The notes: a model not told the origin generated them from the sequence alone. A stretch of DNA of 64,000 nucleotides from Acidobacteria bacterium Mor1 (GCA_001664505.1 CP011806.1:968400-1032399), one strand, 5' to 3'; positions 35,558-45,908 are shown, counted from the stretch's first letter. Numbers and translations: made by a program.

Positions 35558-36963
35558 TTACCTCGCCGGCGCATGTAGACCACGAAACCTGCCAGCAGCA
35601 CCAGCAGAGGGGTGGCGAAGACCACGGCGTAGAGCGTTCTCTTGCGCGACGAGTCGAACTCGATCCGCTGGCCGGCCATCGGCTGGCGGCGGATCGAGAT
35701 CAGATCCGACTGACGGGTCAGCCAGGCGACGCTGTTGAGGAACAGGTCGCGATTCGTCCGCTCGCGCAGGAAGCCGGTGCTGGCGAAATCGGCGTCGCCG
35801 AACAACACCACCCGGGTCAGCAAATCCTCGCCGGCCACCTCTTCCTTCTTCCAGGAAGCCGCGGCGATCACGTAGCGGCCGCTCTGGACCATCTGGTCCT
35901 CGGTGAAGACCTGCCCGCGCTCGGTGGTTACCGCAATGCCCGTATGGAACAACAGCTGTTCGCCGGTCTCGAAGTGGCTCACAACCACCGCACCGGGGAA
36001 CGCGGTCGGAAGGTCGCTGCTGAAGCCGCGCACGGTGTCGTGGACCCGCAGCGATTCAGGCTCTTTGTAGTTTTCGATCCGCAGGTAGTTGCTCAGGGTG
36101 CCGTAGTGAGACGACGGATCGGAGACCTCCTGATCCGAAGCCCGCATGCCCCAGACCTCCAGCACCTCGTTGAGGGTCCGGTCACCGTCCTTGTCGAGCA
36201 TCGCGATCAGACGGCCGCCGTCGGCCAGCCACTGGCCCAGCCGGTCGAGGTCCGCCTTGGGCATCGGCTGCCTGGGATCGGCGATCCAGAGCACCGAGAC
36301 ATCTTCGGGAATCGGCTGTGCGAGAGAGACGTCGGCGACGTCGTAGTACTCGGCCCGTAGCGCTTCGATGGCGCCCTGCATGCTGTTGGCCGCCCGGGAC
36401 TGGGGGTCCCGCACGCCGTAGCCGCGCACGTAGCCGACCACCGGCCGCCCGGCGCGGCCCGCCTCGAGGATCGCGTTGGTGATGCTCTCCTCGTCTTCAC
36501 CGCGGAAGACGATCCGGCGATCGCCGCGCACGGCGACGGTCAGCCCGTTGAGCACGCCGTGCTCCCGGCGGTCCAGCTCCAACTCGTCGATGATGCCCGG
36601 GGTGCGGGTCACGTCGAAGAACTCGTAGGAAATCTTGTCGCTGGCGTCGAGGTACAGGTCGAGCATGCGCAGGTAGATCTTGCGCACCTCGAGGGCCTGG
36701 CCGTCGGAGGCATAGAGCGCGTAGAGCTTGACCGGCTCCTGGAGCCCGGCGAGCATGCTCAGACTCTGGGGCGAGAGCTGGTTGGTTCCCTGCTTGGAGA
36801 GATCGATGCGGCCGCCCAGACGCATGCTGATCGCCAGGGCCAGCAGCGTGGCCACCACGATCATCAGCGTGTAGATCAGCGAACTCGCCTGACGCTTGGC
36901 CAGGCGCCCGACGTCTCGGGCTTCGGTGGCGTCGATCTGGTCGCGAGTGCGGAAGGTGGCCAT
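35554..36963 (-). CDS. GldG-like ABC transporter auxiliary subunit
   Basis: 469 residues. There is an N-terminal helix (about 32-50), a large periplasmic domain (about 60-430) resembling the GldG/ABC_transp_aux family (NQLSPQSLSMLAGLQEPVKL, ISYEFFDVTRTPGI, VSVLWIADPRQPMPKADLD, LGQWLADGGRLIAMLD) and a C-terminal helix followed by MRRRGK. The same fold is found in IFT52/GldG proteins. The gene is next to permease and ATPase genes. In Bacteroidetes GldAFG supports gliding; here the cargo is unknown, since no other gliding genes are in view. Confidence 0.85.
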   Translation of the reverse strand: MATFRTRDQIDATEARDVGRLAKRQASSLIYTLMIVVATLLALAISMRLGGRIDLSKQGTNQLSPQSLSMLAGLQEPVKLYALYASDGQALEVRKIYLRMLDLYLDASDKISYEFFDVTRTPGIIDELELDRREHGVLNGLTVAVRGDRRIVFRGEDEESITNAILEAGRAGRPVVGYVRGYGVRDPQSRAANSMQGAIEALRAEYYDVADVSLAQPIPEDVSVLWIADPRQPMPKADLDRLGQWLADGGRLIAMLDKDGDRTLNEVLEVWGMRASDQEVSDPSSHYGTLSNYLRIENYKEPESLRVHDTVRGFSSDLPTAFPGAVVVSHFETGEQLLFHTGIAVTTERGQVFTEDQMVQSGRYVIAAASWKKEEVAGEDLLTRVVLFGDADFASTGFLRERTNRDLFLNSVAWLTRQSDLISIRRQPMAGQRIEFDSSRKRTLYAVVFATPLLVLLAGFVVYMRRRGK

Positions 36964-36967
36964 CCGG

Positions 36968-37719
36968 CTATCTCCAGCGGGCCGAGTCGATGACCTGTAC
37001 GCAGAGGAACAGGAACAGGAACATCAGTCCGCAGGCCAGGACGATGGCGTGGGATTCGATCACGCCGAGGGACATGGTCAGCGAGGCGTTGCGCAGCGAG
37101 AGCGCGCCGACGACCTGGTTGGCCCAGCCGCTGAAGCGGCCGAGAAGCAGCTCGCTGAGCCACAGCGGCAGCAGCATCGGGTAGGTCATCAGCAGCGCGA
37201 CGATCTGGTTCTCGGTCAGGGACGAGGCGAACAGCCCGATGGCCAGGATCACCGCGCCGAACAGGAAGTAGCCCAGATAGGCCGCGCCCAGCGCCGGCCA
37301 CTCGGGGTCGGCCCAGAAGTCGATGGTGATCAGCAGCGGCAGCGTGAGCAGCAGCATCAGCGCCAGGATGGCCAGGGTGCCGAGAAACTTGCCCAGCACC
37401 AGCTGGGTCGTGGTAATCGGCGAGGTCATCAGCAGCTCGGCGGTGCCGTTCTTCCGTTCCTCGCTGAGCACCCGCATCGACAGCGCCGGCAGCGCCAGCA
37501 TCAGCGCGAGGTTGACCCAGAAGCTCATGAACTGGATCACGTAGGTGCGGATGTTCTGGTTCCCCTCGGCGATCGCGGTGTCGTTCAGGCTCGAGTAGAG
37601 GAACACGCTGAAGAAGAAACCCAGGCCGACGATCAACAGGAACATGATGATCACGGTGTAGGCGATCGGCGAGACGAAGTAGCTGTAGATCTCCCGCCGG
37701 GTCAGGTTCAGGATCGAGC

Positions 37720-37723
<4 letters not shown>
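36968..37723 (-). CDS. ABC-2-type (GldF-like) permease
   Basis: 251 residues with six predicted membrane helices (for example IAYTVIIMFLLIVGLGFFF, NLALMLALPALSMRVLSEER, LAILALMLLLTLPLLITIDF and IVLACGLMFLFLFLCVQV). The cytoplasmic turn RVLSEERKNGTAELLMTSPI is the recurring ABC-2 coupling motif. The start overlaps the ATPase stop (ATGA at 37720-37723) and its end lies four bases before the GldG-like gene, so one transport complex is encoded. Confidence 0.9.
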
Positions 37724-38649
<926 letters not shown>

Positions 38650-38684
38650 GTGATTTCCACCGGGAAAGACCGCTAAGGATACGG

Positions 38685-39197
38685 CTAGGCATCGGTGCCG
38701 TCAATGCCGCGACGACCTCGCGCAAGGTACGCATCCGCCAGGGCTTCCAGCCTTTCGCCTACCGGAAGCGAGGCTTTCCGGGCCGGCGCCTCCCGGGGCT
38801 CGACCGAAGAGGCGGAAAGGGCGGAAAGCTCGGCCGGAAGCGGGGCCGGTAGCTTTCTCGAAGGGGGTGTTTCCCGCTCTCCCTCGCGCATCAGCCGCAC
38901 CCGGCGGATCCCCAGGTCCGGATGCTGTTCGGCGAGGCGCGCCGCCAGTTGGGGAACGCACTCCTCGAGAACGGTATCCCAGCTCCCCTCGGCGCCGCGT
39001 CCGGGCTCGAGGAAGACCTCCAGGGTGCCCCGCCGGATCCCGAGCACACGGGCCCGGCGCGCCACCGCCTCGCCCGCCACCCGGCGCCAGCGATCGACCA
39101 GTTGGAGTTCGATCTCGAGTCGCCGCGGCAACTGCTCCCCGCGCACCGAGGTGCGCCCCAGCCGCTCGAACCCTGCCTTGCGCCGCCGCCCGCTCAT
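38685..39197 (-). CDS. DUF721 (DciA-like) protein
   Basis: 170 residues. The first ~100 form a DUF721 domain: IELQLVDRWRRVAGEAVARR, ARVLGIRRGTLEVFLEPG and SWDTVLEECVPQLAARLAEQ, matching the W..vaG..va pattern. In many bacteria this domain is DciA, which recruits the replicative helicase DnaB. The C-terminal part is Pro/Ser/Glu-rich and apparently disordered. Function by family only; this member is divergent and there is no replication gene next to it. Confidence 0.7.
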   Translation of the reverse strand: MSGRRRKAGFERLGRTSVRGEQLPRRLEIELQLVDRWRRVAGEAVARRARVLGIRRGTLEVFLEPGRGAEGSWDTVLEECVPQLAARLAEQHPDLGIRRVRLMREGERETPPSRKLPAPLPAELSALSASSVEPREAPARKASLPVGERLEALADAYLARGRRGIDGTDA

Positions 39198-39574
39198 GGC
39201 CGGGGATTGTAGTCCGTCCCCATCGGGAGATCGGCAGGAAAAGCGCCGGACCGGCGCAGACGGCGGGTCCTATCAGGGAGGGGAAAGGGCTCGGGCATCT
39301 TCCCGGGAGGGTCTGGGAAGCTGACCGTGTCCGCCCGCTCCGGTCCGGCATGCGGGTCCGGTGGGGACGGCCCCGCCCAGGCGCCCGGGCGCTTGGCCGC
39401 ACGGCCGCCTGGCCCTCGAGTTTGCAAAGGGGTGGCCAAGAGCCGGAGTCCCCTGTTCACGGGGTAATCGGCGCCTGCCGGGACCGGGGATCCGGCGGAA
39501 AACGTAGCCGGGATGACCGCGCCGTTACCGAGGAGCGGTCCGGGAACCGCGGGCGACTGTTGCGGGATGGGGCG
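39198..39574 (-). other. 377-base intergenic region without a recognised gene
   Basis: Upstream of the DciA-like gene and downstream of mltG. Short reading frames exist on both strands, but none has a ribosome site or protein-like composition. There are several GC-rich inverted repeats, including GCGCCCGGGCGC near 39376 and GGCCGCACGGCC just after it. No SRP, tmRNA or familiar riboswitch hallmark is seen. The promoter of the DciA-like gene should lie here, but no convincing boxes stand out. Confidence 0.4.
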
Positions 39575-40603
39575 CTAGCGAGAGGCGCGCAGATGGCGGT
39601 ACCAGACGTTGACCGCGCGCTGGTGCTCGGCGAGGCTCTCCGAGAAGGTGTGCCCGCCGCCGGGGGCCGCCACGAAGTAGAGTTCCCGGGTGTCCAGCGG
39701 CCGGATCGCCGCGTCGAGACTCTCTCGACCGGGATTGCAGATCGGGCTCACCGGCAAGCGGCCGATCACGTAGGTGTTCCAGGGTGAGTCGTGGTCGAGA
39801 TGTTTGCGCAGCAGCCGCTTGACCGGCGTGCCGGCTCGCAGCATCCCGTACATCACGGTGGGATCGCACTGCATCTTCATGCCCCGGCGCAACCGGTTGT
39901 GGAAGACGCCGGAGATGCGCCAGCGCTCATCGGGCACCCCGGTCTCTTTTTCGATCATCGACGCCAGCGCCACCGCGTCGGTCACGCTGAGCGAGGCCTC
40001 CGCCGCACGGGCGATGTAGTCCTTGTCGACGATCTCCCGCAGGCCGGCGACCATCGCCGCCACGATGCGGCGAGGATCCTCCCCCCGGGGGAAGTGGTAG
40101 GTATCGGGAAAGAGATAGCCGTCGAGATGCTCTGCCTCGGGCACCAGGTCGTGAATCGGCGCAGGGTCCTGCATCGCGGCCAGCAGCGGCTCGTACTCGG
40201 CCACACCGGCATCGGCGAACCGTTGGGCGATCTCCTCCATCACCAGCCCTTCCGGGATCGTGACCGGATGCAGCAGCACGTCGCCGCGCTGAAGCCGCTC
40301 GAGGACCTGAACCGCCGAGGCGGCCTGGTGGAAGCGGTACTCCCCTGCCCGCAGGGAACCGGCGCTGCCCTTGAGACGCAGCCAGACCCGGCCGGGGAGC
40401 GCCCGGGTCAGGACACCCGCTTCGCTCAGGCGCTCGAGCATCGTGGCCGCGGCCATGCCCCGGGGCAGCTCCACGACCACCTCGTCCCCCTGCCAGGCGG
40501 CGTAGGGACGGTGGAGCTCGCGATAGCCCTGGAACAGGACGAAGGCTGCAACGCCGGCAGCCAGCAGCGCCAGTGCAGCCGCGATTCTCAACGCGATCTT
40601 CAT
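39575..40603 (-). CDS. mltG: Endolytic murein transglycosylase MltG
   Basis: Inner-membrane enzyme that cuts nascent glycan strands. The 342-residue protein has one helix (about 7-27), a LysM-like segment (DEVVVELPRGMAAATMLERL) and the YceG catalytic domain: LDGYLFPDTYHFPRG, then ALASMIEKETG, whose Glu218 is the catalytic acid. Toward the C-terminus are HDSPWNTYVIGRLPVSPICN and YFVAAPGGGHTFSESLAEH. The start overlaps the ruvX stop (ATGA). mltG next to ruvX is a common arrangement. Confidence 0.97.
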   Translation of the reverse strand: MKIALRIAAALALLAAGVAAFVLFQGYRELHRPYAAWQGDEVVVELPRGMAAATMLERLSEAGVLTRALPGRVWLRLKGSAGSLRAGEYRFHQAASAVQVLERLQRGDVLLHPVTIPEGLVMEEIAQRFADAGVAEYEPLLAAMQDPAPIHDLVPEAEHLDGYLFPDTYHFPRGEDPRRIVAAMVAGLREIVDKDYIARAAEASLSVTDAVALASMIEKETGVPDERWRISGVFHNRLRRGMKMQCDPTVMYGMLRAGTPVKRLLRKHLDHDSPWNTYVIGRLPVSPICNPGRESLDAAIRPLDTRELYFVAAPGGGHTFSESLAEHQRAVNVWYRHLRASR

Positions 40604-41058
40604 GAAAAAGGCAGCGGGCCGTCGAGATCGACGGCCTGGGAGTCGAGGTAGCTCTGCAGGATCAGCGTCGCCGCCAGAGCATCGATCACCTTGCGGCGTT
40701 TGCCCCGGCGTACACCGCCGCCGATCATCGCGCGCTCGGCCTCGACGGTGGTCAGCCGCTCATCCCACAACTCGACGGGAATCTCCGGGAAGCGGTCGCG
40801 CAGTTGCGCGGCGAAGGCCTCGGCCTGTTCGGTCGCGGTTCCCGCGTCTCCCGACAGCAGCAACGGGTTACCGATCACGATTCGGCGGACCTCGTGCTCC
40901 TCGATCAGGTCGCGGATCGCCGCCAGGTTGCGGCGCTTGCCCTCGCGCTCGATGTTGCCTACCGGCTGCGCCGTGACTCCGAGCAGGTCGGAGAGCGCGA
41001 TGCCGATACGGACTTCGCCGAGATCGAGGGCCAGCACCCTACCCGAGGGTTCGCTCAA
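40600..41058 (-). CDS. ruvX: RuvX/YqgF Holliday-junction resolvase-like RNase H-fold protein
   Basis: 152 residues; also implicated in 16S rRNA 5' processing. The start is TTG at 41058, inside the stop of the upstream selenoprotein-type gene (TTGA). RNase H-fold motifs: VLALDLGEVRIGIALSD (first catalytic Asp), IVIGNPLLLSGDAG, LWDERLTTVEAERAM (Glu) and KVIDALAATLILQSYL (last Asp). Translation is probably coupled to the gene before it and to mltG after it. Confidence 0.95.
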   Translation of the reverse strand: MSEPSGRVLALDLGEVRIGIALSDLLGVTAQPVGNIEREGKRRNLAAIRDLIEEHEVRRIVIGNPLLLSGDAGTATEQAEAFAAQLRDRFPEIPVELWDERLTTVEAERAMIGGGVRRGKRRKVIDALAATLILQSYLDSQAVDLDGPLPFS

Positions 41059-42068
41059 CGGCCCCCCGCCGCAGCAGCCGCGCCGGCCGTCCCGCTCTTG
41101 GGCAGCTTGGCGACCACACCGTTGACCCAGTCGAGCATGCTCTGCTCGGCAGGATAGATCGCGCCCAGCAGGTGGATGTAGGTGTCCACCGAGGCGATCT
41201 TGCCCCCGCCGCCGAAGTACAGGCGGCTCTCGCCGCAGCGCTTGCCCTGGTTGCCCGAATAGAGCAGCCAGCTGTCGTTGTGACGGTCTTCACGGGTGGT
41301 GTACAGGCCCCCGTAGGAGCCGACCACGATGTCGATCCCGGGGACGGTACGCACGATGCGCTTGGCCTCTTCCTTGTGCAGCGCAGCCAACATGACCACC
41401 ACGTCGACCTTGTCCCGCACCTCCTCGATGTAGGGCCGCACCACGTCATCGGGCTTCTTGATCACCAGGTTGGCGCCGTCGGGACCCGCCTTGGAAAACA
41501 GCGGGTTGTAGCGCGCAGCGCCGACGATGCCGACCTTGAGCTTCTTGCCCCCCTTGGGAGCCTCGGCCTCGACGATCACGTAGGGCTTGAACACCGGCTC
41601 GCCGGTGTCCTGGCGCACGATGTTGGCCGAGACGAAGGGGAACGCGGCCCCCTTGGTGTTGGCCAGGAACGCGTCGTAGCCCAGGGACAGGTCCTTGGTG
41701 CCGACGTTCGCCGCGGCGTAGCCGAGCTTGCCCATGCCCTCGATCAGGGCCTTGGTCTTGGCTTCCCCTTCAGCATCGGGGTTGCCGGTCCAGTTGCCGC
41801 TGTCGACCAACAGACGCGGCGCCGTTCCGAAGTTTTGTTCCAGCTTGTCGATTAGCCAGGCCCGCCGGGCCAGGCCCCCTGAGGGGTTCTTTTTTCAGCC
41901 ACAGGGTTCGAGATAGCCGATCACGTCCCCGGTGTAGATCAGGTGCAGGCCCGGATCCTTGCCCGGCTTCACCAGACCACCGGCCTGGGTCTGGGCCCAG
42001 GCGGCGCCGGTCGCGAGCAGGGCCACCGTCAGGACGGCCACGGCCGTTCGCATGATTCTCGTGCTCAA
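41055..42068 (-). CDS. UshA/5'-nucleotidase-like exported protein with in-frame TGA: predicted selenoprotein
   Basis: One gene read through a TGA at 41897-41895. TTG at 42068 is the best start (GGAGG seven bases upstream; ATG at 42053 is the alternative). A signal peptide (AVAVLTVALLATGAAWAQ) precedes LIYTGDVIGYLEPCG, then TGA (codon 58), then KKNPSGGLARRAWLIDKL in the same frame with no other stop for 279 more residues. As I recall the family, this spot reads Cys-Gly-Cys followed by GGLARR, so TGA replaces the second Cys, as expected for selenocysteine. Metallophosphatase-like motifs follow but are degenerate (VDSGNWTG, NVGTKDLSLG, MLAALHKEE, VGSYGG), so a redox role is possible. A SECIS-like hairpin lies right after the TGA. 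A nonsense pseudogene is the main alternative. The stop overlaps the ruvX start. Confidence 0.8.
41854..41897 (-). promoter_or_regulatory. SECIS-like hairpin downstream of the in-frame TGA
   Basis: Numbering from the T of TGA, a stem pairs bases 27-31 (GGCCC) with 35-39 (GGGCC) around a GGC loop at 32-34. After a T-T mismatch, 23-25 (GCC) pairs with 41-43 (GGC), and a G-T pair closes the bottom. The loop starts with G and lies about 28 bases beyond the TGA, within the distance usual for bacterial SECIS elements. The coding region here is GC-rich, so chance pairing cannot be excluded. A smaller CCCC/GGGG hairpin lies between it and the TGA. Confidence 0.5.
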
Positions 42069-42377
42069 GGTGCTGCCTCCAGCCGGCCGGCCGCCATCGG
42101 TTCGGCGCCGACCCGCGATGCATTCGTAACCTACCAAACCCCGCGACCGGTGTCCGGAAAACGGGGCAGGAACCCGGCTCGGACAGAACCGCCGGGCACA
42201 TGGAGAGGCTGTCGCCTATCCGGGGTTTCCGCAAGTAAAAGACACGTACAAGCGGCCGGGCCGCCGGTTGCCGGGCCCGTAGCCCCGACCAGCGGATAAG
42301 TCAATTATAAGAAACCGGCGGCAACTGCAACAAACCGGTCTCCCTCCGGCCCGCCCCCTGTGTAGAATTCCGTTTCC
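42069..42377 (-). promoter_or_regulatory. Divergent intergenic region with a likely promoter for the selenoprotein-ruvX-mltG unit
   Basis: 309 bases between divergent genes with no protein gene. On the minus strand a perfect TATAAT lies at 42309-42304, with TTGCAG upstream at a short 15-base spacing, predicting a leader of about 230 bases before the TTG at 42068. The leader can form a GC-rich hairpin (CGGGCC with GGCCCG near 42255-42280). Boxes for maf on the plus strand are less clear; TATAAG at 42306 overlaps the other -10. Confidence 0.4.
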
Positions 42378-42998
42378 ATGCACCAGACGACCACCCTCCG
42401 CATCATCCTCGCCTCCGCCTCCCCCAGGCGGCTCGAGTTGCTGCGTCGACTGGGGCTCGCTCCCGAGACCCGGGCATCGGGGCTCGATGAGGAGACCCGG
42501 GAGGGAGAGACCCCGGCGGAGACCGTTCGGCGGCTGGCCTTCGAGAAGGCCAAGGCGGTGGTCCAGGAACTCAACGCTCCCGGAGCACTGGTGCTCGGTG
42601 CGGACACCGAGGTGGTCTGCGACGGCAAGATGCTCGGCAAGCCCGCCGACGCCGACGAAGCCGGTGAAATGCTGCGCATGCTGCGGGGCCGGACCCACGA
42701 GGTGCTGACCGGCGTCTGCATCCAGGGAAGCGACGGCGGGCGGATCGCTACCGCCGTCGGCCGCACCCTGGTGCGCTTCCGCCGCTTCGACGACGCCACC
42801 GTCGATTGGTACGTCGCCACCGGGGAACCGCTGGACAAGGCCGGCGGGTACGGCATCCAGGGACTTGGCGCGGTACTGGTCGAGGCGATCCAGGGCTCGT
42901 GGACCAACGTGGTCGGATTGCCGGTCGAGATCCTGCCCGACCTGTTCGAGGAGCTCGGCCAGAACCTGTTCGACCTGATCCACCGCGGCGACGACTGA
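42378..42998 (+). CDS. maf: Maf-family nucleoside triphosphate pyrophosphatase
   Basis: House-cleaning enzyme that hydrolyses non-canonical or modified NTPs. The 206-residue protein shows the family start IILASASPRRLELLRRLGL, the FEKAKAV helix, the catalytic LVLGADTEVVCDGKMLGKP and the RGRTHEVLTGVCI segment, then the C-terminal GEPLDKAGGYGIQGLGAVLV. All expected residues are present. Base preference (TTP/UTP or m7GTP type) cannot be read with certainty. It stands alone, convergent with gcvP. Confidence 0.95.
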   Translation: MHQTTTLRIILASASPRRLELLRRLGLAPETRASGLDEETREGETPAETVRRLAFEKAKAVVQELNAPGALVLGADTEVVCDGKMLGKPADADEAGEMLRMLRGRTHEVLTGVCIQGSDGGRIATAVGRTLVRFRRFDDATVDWYVATGEPLDKAGGYGIQGLGAVLVEAIQGSWTNVVGLPVEILPDLFEELGQNLFDLIHRGDD

Positions 42999-43019
42999 GT
43001 CGACACCGCGTTCCCCCGG

Positions 43020-45908
43020 CTACTCGGCGTAGGCCTCCATCGGCGGACAGCTGCACATCAGGTGACGGTCGCCGTGGGCGTTGTCGATCCGGGCCGACGC
43101 CGGCCAGAACTTCGCGTCACGCACCCAGGAGAGCGGATACACCGCCTTTTCCCTGGAGTAGGGACGGTCCCAGGTATCCGCCGTCGCTGCCGCCGCCGTG
43201 TGGGGCGCGTGCCGCAGCACGTTGTTCTCGCGATCGGCGGCACCCGCCTCGATCTCACGAATCTCCTCGCGAATCGAGATCATCGCGTCGCAGAAGCGGT
43301 CGAGCTCGGCCTTGGCCTCGCTCTCGGTCGGTTCGATCATCAGCGTACCCGCCACCGGGAAGGACATGGTCGGCGCATGGAAGCCGTAGTCCATCAGACG
43401 CTTGGCGATGTCCTCGGCGCTGATGCCGGCGCTGTCCTTGAAGGGGCGCGGATCGACGATGCACTCATGGGCGACGAAGCCCTCGCGGTTGGTGTAGAGC
43501 AGGTTGTAGTGGCCCTGCAGCCGGCGAGCGACGTAGTTGGCGTTGAGGATCGCGATCTGGCTGGCCCGGGTCAGTCCGTCCGCTCCCATCATCGCGATGT
43601 AGGCATAGGAGATCGGCAGGATGCTCGGACTGCCCCAGGGCGCCGCCGAGACCGGACCGATCGCCTGTTCGCCGCCGACCTTGACCAGCGGGTGGCTCGG
43701 CAGGAAGGGCGCGAGGTGGGCGCCCACCGCGATCGGCCCCATGCCCGGACCGCCGCCGCCGTGCGGAATGCAGAAGGTCTTGTGCAGGTTCAGGTGCAAC
43801 ACGTCGGCACCGAACTCACCCGGACGGCAGAGGCCGACCATGGCGTTCATGTTGGCGCCGTCCATGTAGACCTGGCCGCCGCACTCGTGGACGACGGAGC
43901 AGATCTCGCCGATGGCCTCCTCGAACACGCCGTGGGTCGAGGGGTAGGTCACCATCAGCGCGGCCAGGTTCTCCCGGTGCTGCTCGGCCTTGGCCCGCAG
44001 GTCGCCGACATCGATGTTGCCCTGGTCGTCGCAGGCGACCACCACCACCTTCATCGACGCGAGGGAAGCGCTGGCCGGGTTGGTGCCGTGGGCCGACTGG
44101 GGAATCAGGCAGACGTTGCGGTGCTCGTCACCCCTGGCCCGGTGATAGGCGCGGATCACGAGCAGGCCGGCGTACTCCCCCTGAGCCCCGGAGTTGGGCT
44201 GCAGGGAGACCGCCGTCATGCCGGTAATGTCCGCCAGCCAGTCTTCCAGCCGGTCGAACATCTCCCGGTAGCCCTCGGCCTGTTCGACCGGAGCGAAGGG
44301 GTGCAGGCCGGCGAAACCGGGATCGCTGATCGGATACATCTCGGTGGCCGCGTTGAGCTTCATGGTGCAGGAGCCCAGCGGGATCATCGAGGTGTTGAGC
44401 GCCAGATCACGCATCTCCAGTCGATGGGTGTAGCGCAGGAATTCGGTTTCGGAGTGGTAGCTGTTGAACACCGGGTGGCCGAGGAAACCGCTCTGGCGGC
44501 GCATCGCGGCCGGAGGCTCCCCGTCGGCGGCGGCAATCGCCGCCGAGACCGCGTCGTCGTCCGGCGACAGGCCGAAGGCCAGGGCCAGGTCCTGCAGATC
44601 CTCGGGCCGGGTGGTCTCGTCCAGGCTGATCCCCAGCTGCCCGTCATCGTGACGGCGCAGGTTGATTCCCTTGGCGGCGGCGGCCTCGAAGGCGCTGTCG
44701 GCCCGCTGGCCGGCATCGACCTTCAGGGTGTCGAACCCACCACGGACGGTGAATCCCCCGCCGGCCAGCAGCCCTTCCAGGGCCGCGGCGTAGCGGCGCA
44801 CCCGGGTGGCGATCCCCTTCAGCCCCTCGGGCCCGTGGTAGACCGCGTACATCGACGCGATGACCGCCAGCAGCACCTGGGCGGTGCAAATGTTGCTCGT
44901 GGCCTTGTCCCGGCGGATGTGCTGCTCCCGGGTCTGGAGCGCCATGCGGAACGCCGAGCGCCCCTCGGCGTCCCGGGAGACACCGATCAACCGGCCGGGA
45001 AGCTGGCGAGTGAGCTTGGAGTGGCTGGCCAGGAAGGCCGCGTGAGGCCCGCCGTATCCGAGGGGTACGCCGAACCGCTGGGAGTTGCCGATGGCCACGT
45101 CGGCGCCGAACTCGCCTGGAGCCTTGAGCAGGGTCAGCGCCAGCAGGTCGGTGGCCACGACGACCATGGCGTCCGCCTCGTGGGCCCGGTCACAGAGCGC
45201 GGCGAAGTCGTCGACCGAGCCATCGGTATCCGGGTACTGCACCAGCGCCCCGAAGACCCCTTCCCTGAAGTCGAACTCCGAGTGGGGCCCGACCTCGACG
45301 GCGATGCCGATCGCCTCGGCCCGGGTCTGCACCACGGCGATGGTCTGGGGATGGCAGCGATCGGAGACCAGGAACACCTCGCCTCCCTTGCTACGGCGAG
45401 CGCGGCGGCAAAGGGTCATCGCCTCGGCGGCGGCGGTCGCCTCGTCGAGCAGCGACGCGTTGGCCACTTCGAACCCGGTCAGCTCGGCGACCATCGTCTG
45501 GAAGTTGAGCAGCGCTTCGAGCCGGCCCTGGGAGATCTCCGCCTGGTACGGCGTGTAGGCGGTGTACCAGCCGGGGTTTTCCAGAATGGTCCGGCGAATC
45601 ACCGAGGGGGTGACGCAATCGGCGTAGCCCATGCCGATCATCGAGCGCAGCCGGCGGTTGCGGCCGGCCAGGTCGCCGAGATCCTCCAGGGCCTCCCGCT
45701 CGTCGACGGCAGGAGGAAGGGACAGCGGTTCCCGCAGGCGGATCGAATCGGGAATCGCCCGGTCGATCAGACTGTCCAGGGAATCGACGCCGACCTTCTC
45801 GAGCATCTGCTCGAGCTCGTCTTCTCCGGGGCCGATGTGTCTGCGGACGAACGGGCTCAGGCTTTCCGTGCCACGTCCGGTCGGAGCGATCTTCATCTCG
45901 CCGGCCAT
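43020..45908 (-). CDS. gcvP: Glycine dehydrogenase (decarboxylating), full-length P protein
   Basis: PLP enzyme of the glycine cleavage system that decarboxylates glycine and loads the aminomethyl group on GcvH. ATG at 45908 follows GGGAGG. The protein is about 962 residues, the fused alpha-beta form rather than split GcvPA/GcvPB. It has [17 protein letters not shown] at the N-terminus, [20 protein letters not shown], the C-terminal half starting near [13 protein letters not shown], and the PLP lysine in [18 protein letters not shown]. It is the last gene of gcvT-gcvH-gcvP. Confidence 0.97.
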   Translation of the reverse strand: MAGEMKIAPTGRGTESLSPFVRRHIGPGEDELEQMLEKVGVDSLDSLIDRAIPDSIRLREPLSLPPAVDEREALEDLGDLAGRNRRLRSMIGMGYADCVTPSVIRRTILENPGWYTAYTPYQAEISQGRLEALLNFQTMVAELTGFEVANASLLDEATAAAEAMTLCRRARRSKGGEVFLVSDRCHPQTIAVVQTRAEAIGIAVEVGPHSEFDFREGVFGALVQYPDTDGSVDDFAALCDRAHEADAMVVVATDLLALTLLKAPGEFGADVAIGNSQRFGVPLGYGGPHAAFLASHSKLTRQLPGRLIGVSRDAEGRSAFRMALQTREQHIRRDKATSNICTAQVLLAVIASMYAVYHGPEGLKGIATRVRRYAAALEGLLAGGGFTVRGGFDTLKVDAGQRADSAFEAAAAKGINLRRHDDGQLGISLDETTRPEDLQDLALAFGLSPDDDAVSAAIAAADGEPPAAMRRQSGFLGHPVFNSYHSETEFLRYTHRLEMRDLALNTSMIPLGSCTMKLNAATEMYPISDPGFAGLHPFAPVEQAEGYREMFDRLEDWLADITGMTAVSLQPNSGAQGEYAGLLVIRAYHRARGDEHRNVCLIPQSAHGTNPASASLASMKVVVVACDDQGNIDVGDLRAKAEQHRENLAALMVTYPSTHGVFEEAIGEICSVVHECGGQVYMDGANMNAMVGLCRPGEFGADVLHLNLHKTFCIPHGGGGPGMGPIAVGAHLAPFLPSHPLVKVGGEQAIGPVSAAPWGSPSILPISYAYIAMMGADGLTRASQIAILNANYVARRLQGHYNLLYTNREGFVAHECIVDPRPFKDSAGISAEDIAKRLMDYGFHAPTMSFPVAGTLMIEPTESEAKAELDRFCDAMISIREEIREIEAGAADRENNVLRHAPHTAAAATADTWDRPYSREKAVYPLSWVRDAKFWPASARIDNAHGDRHLMCSCPPMEAYAE

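Noticed and set aside
39194-39460. 88-codon minus-strand open frame in the 39.2-39.6 kb gap
   Set aside because: Arg/Pro/Gly-rich, no ribosome site, overlaps the DciA-like start; not protein-like.
41887-41897. A AAA AAG slippery heptamer just after the TGA, suggesting programmed frameshifting
   Set aside because: The protein continues in the same frame after the TGA, so read-through, not a shift, is needed; slippage after the TGA would not rescue it.
41895-41897. TGA taken as a simple nonsense mutation making a pseudogene
   Set aside because: Kept as the main alternative but judged less likely: it lands exactly on the expected redox Cys, the rest of the frame is undamaged and a SECIS-like stem follows.
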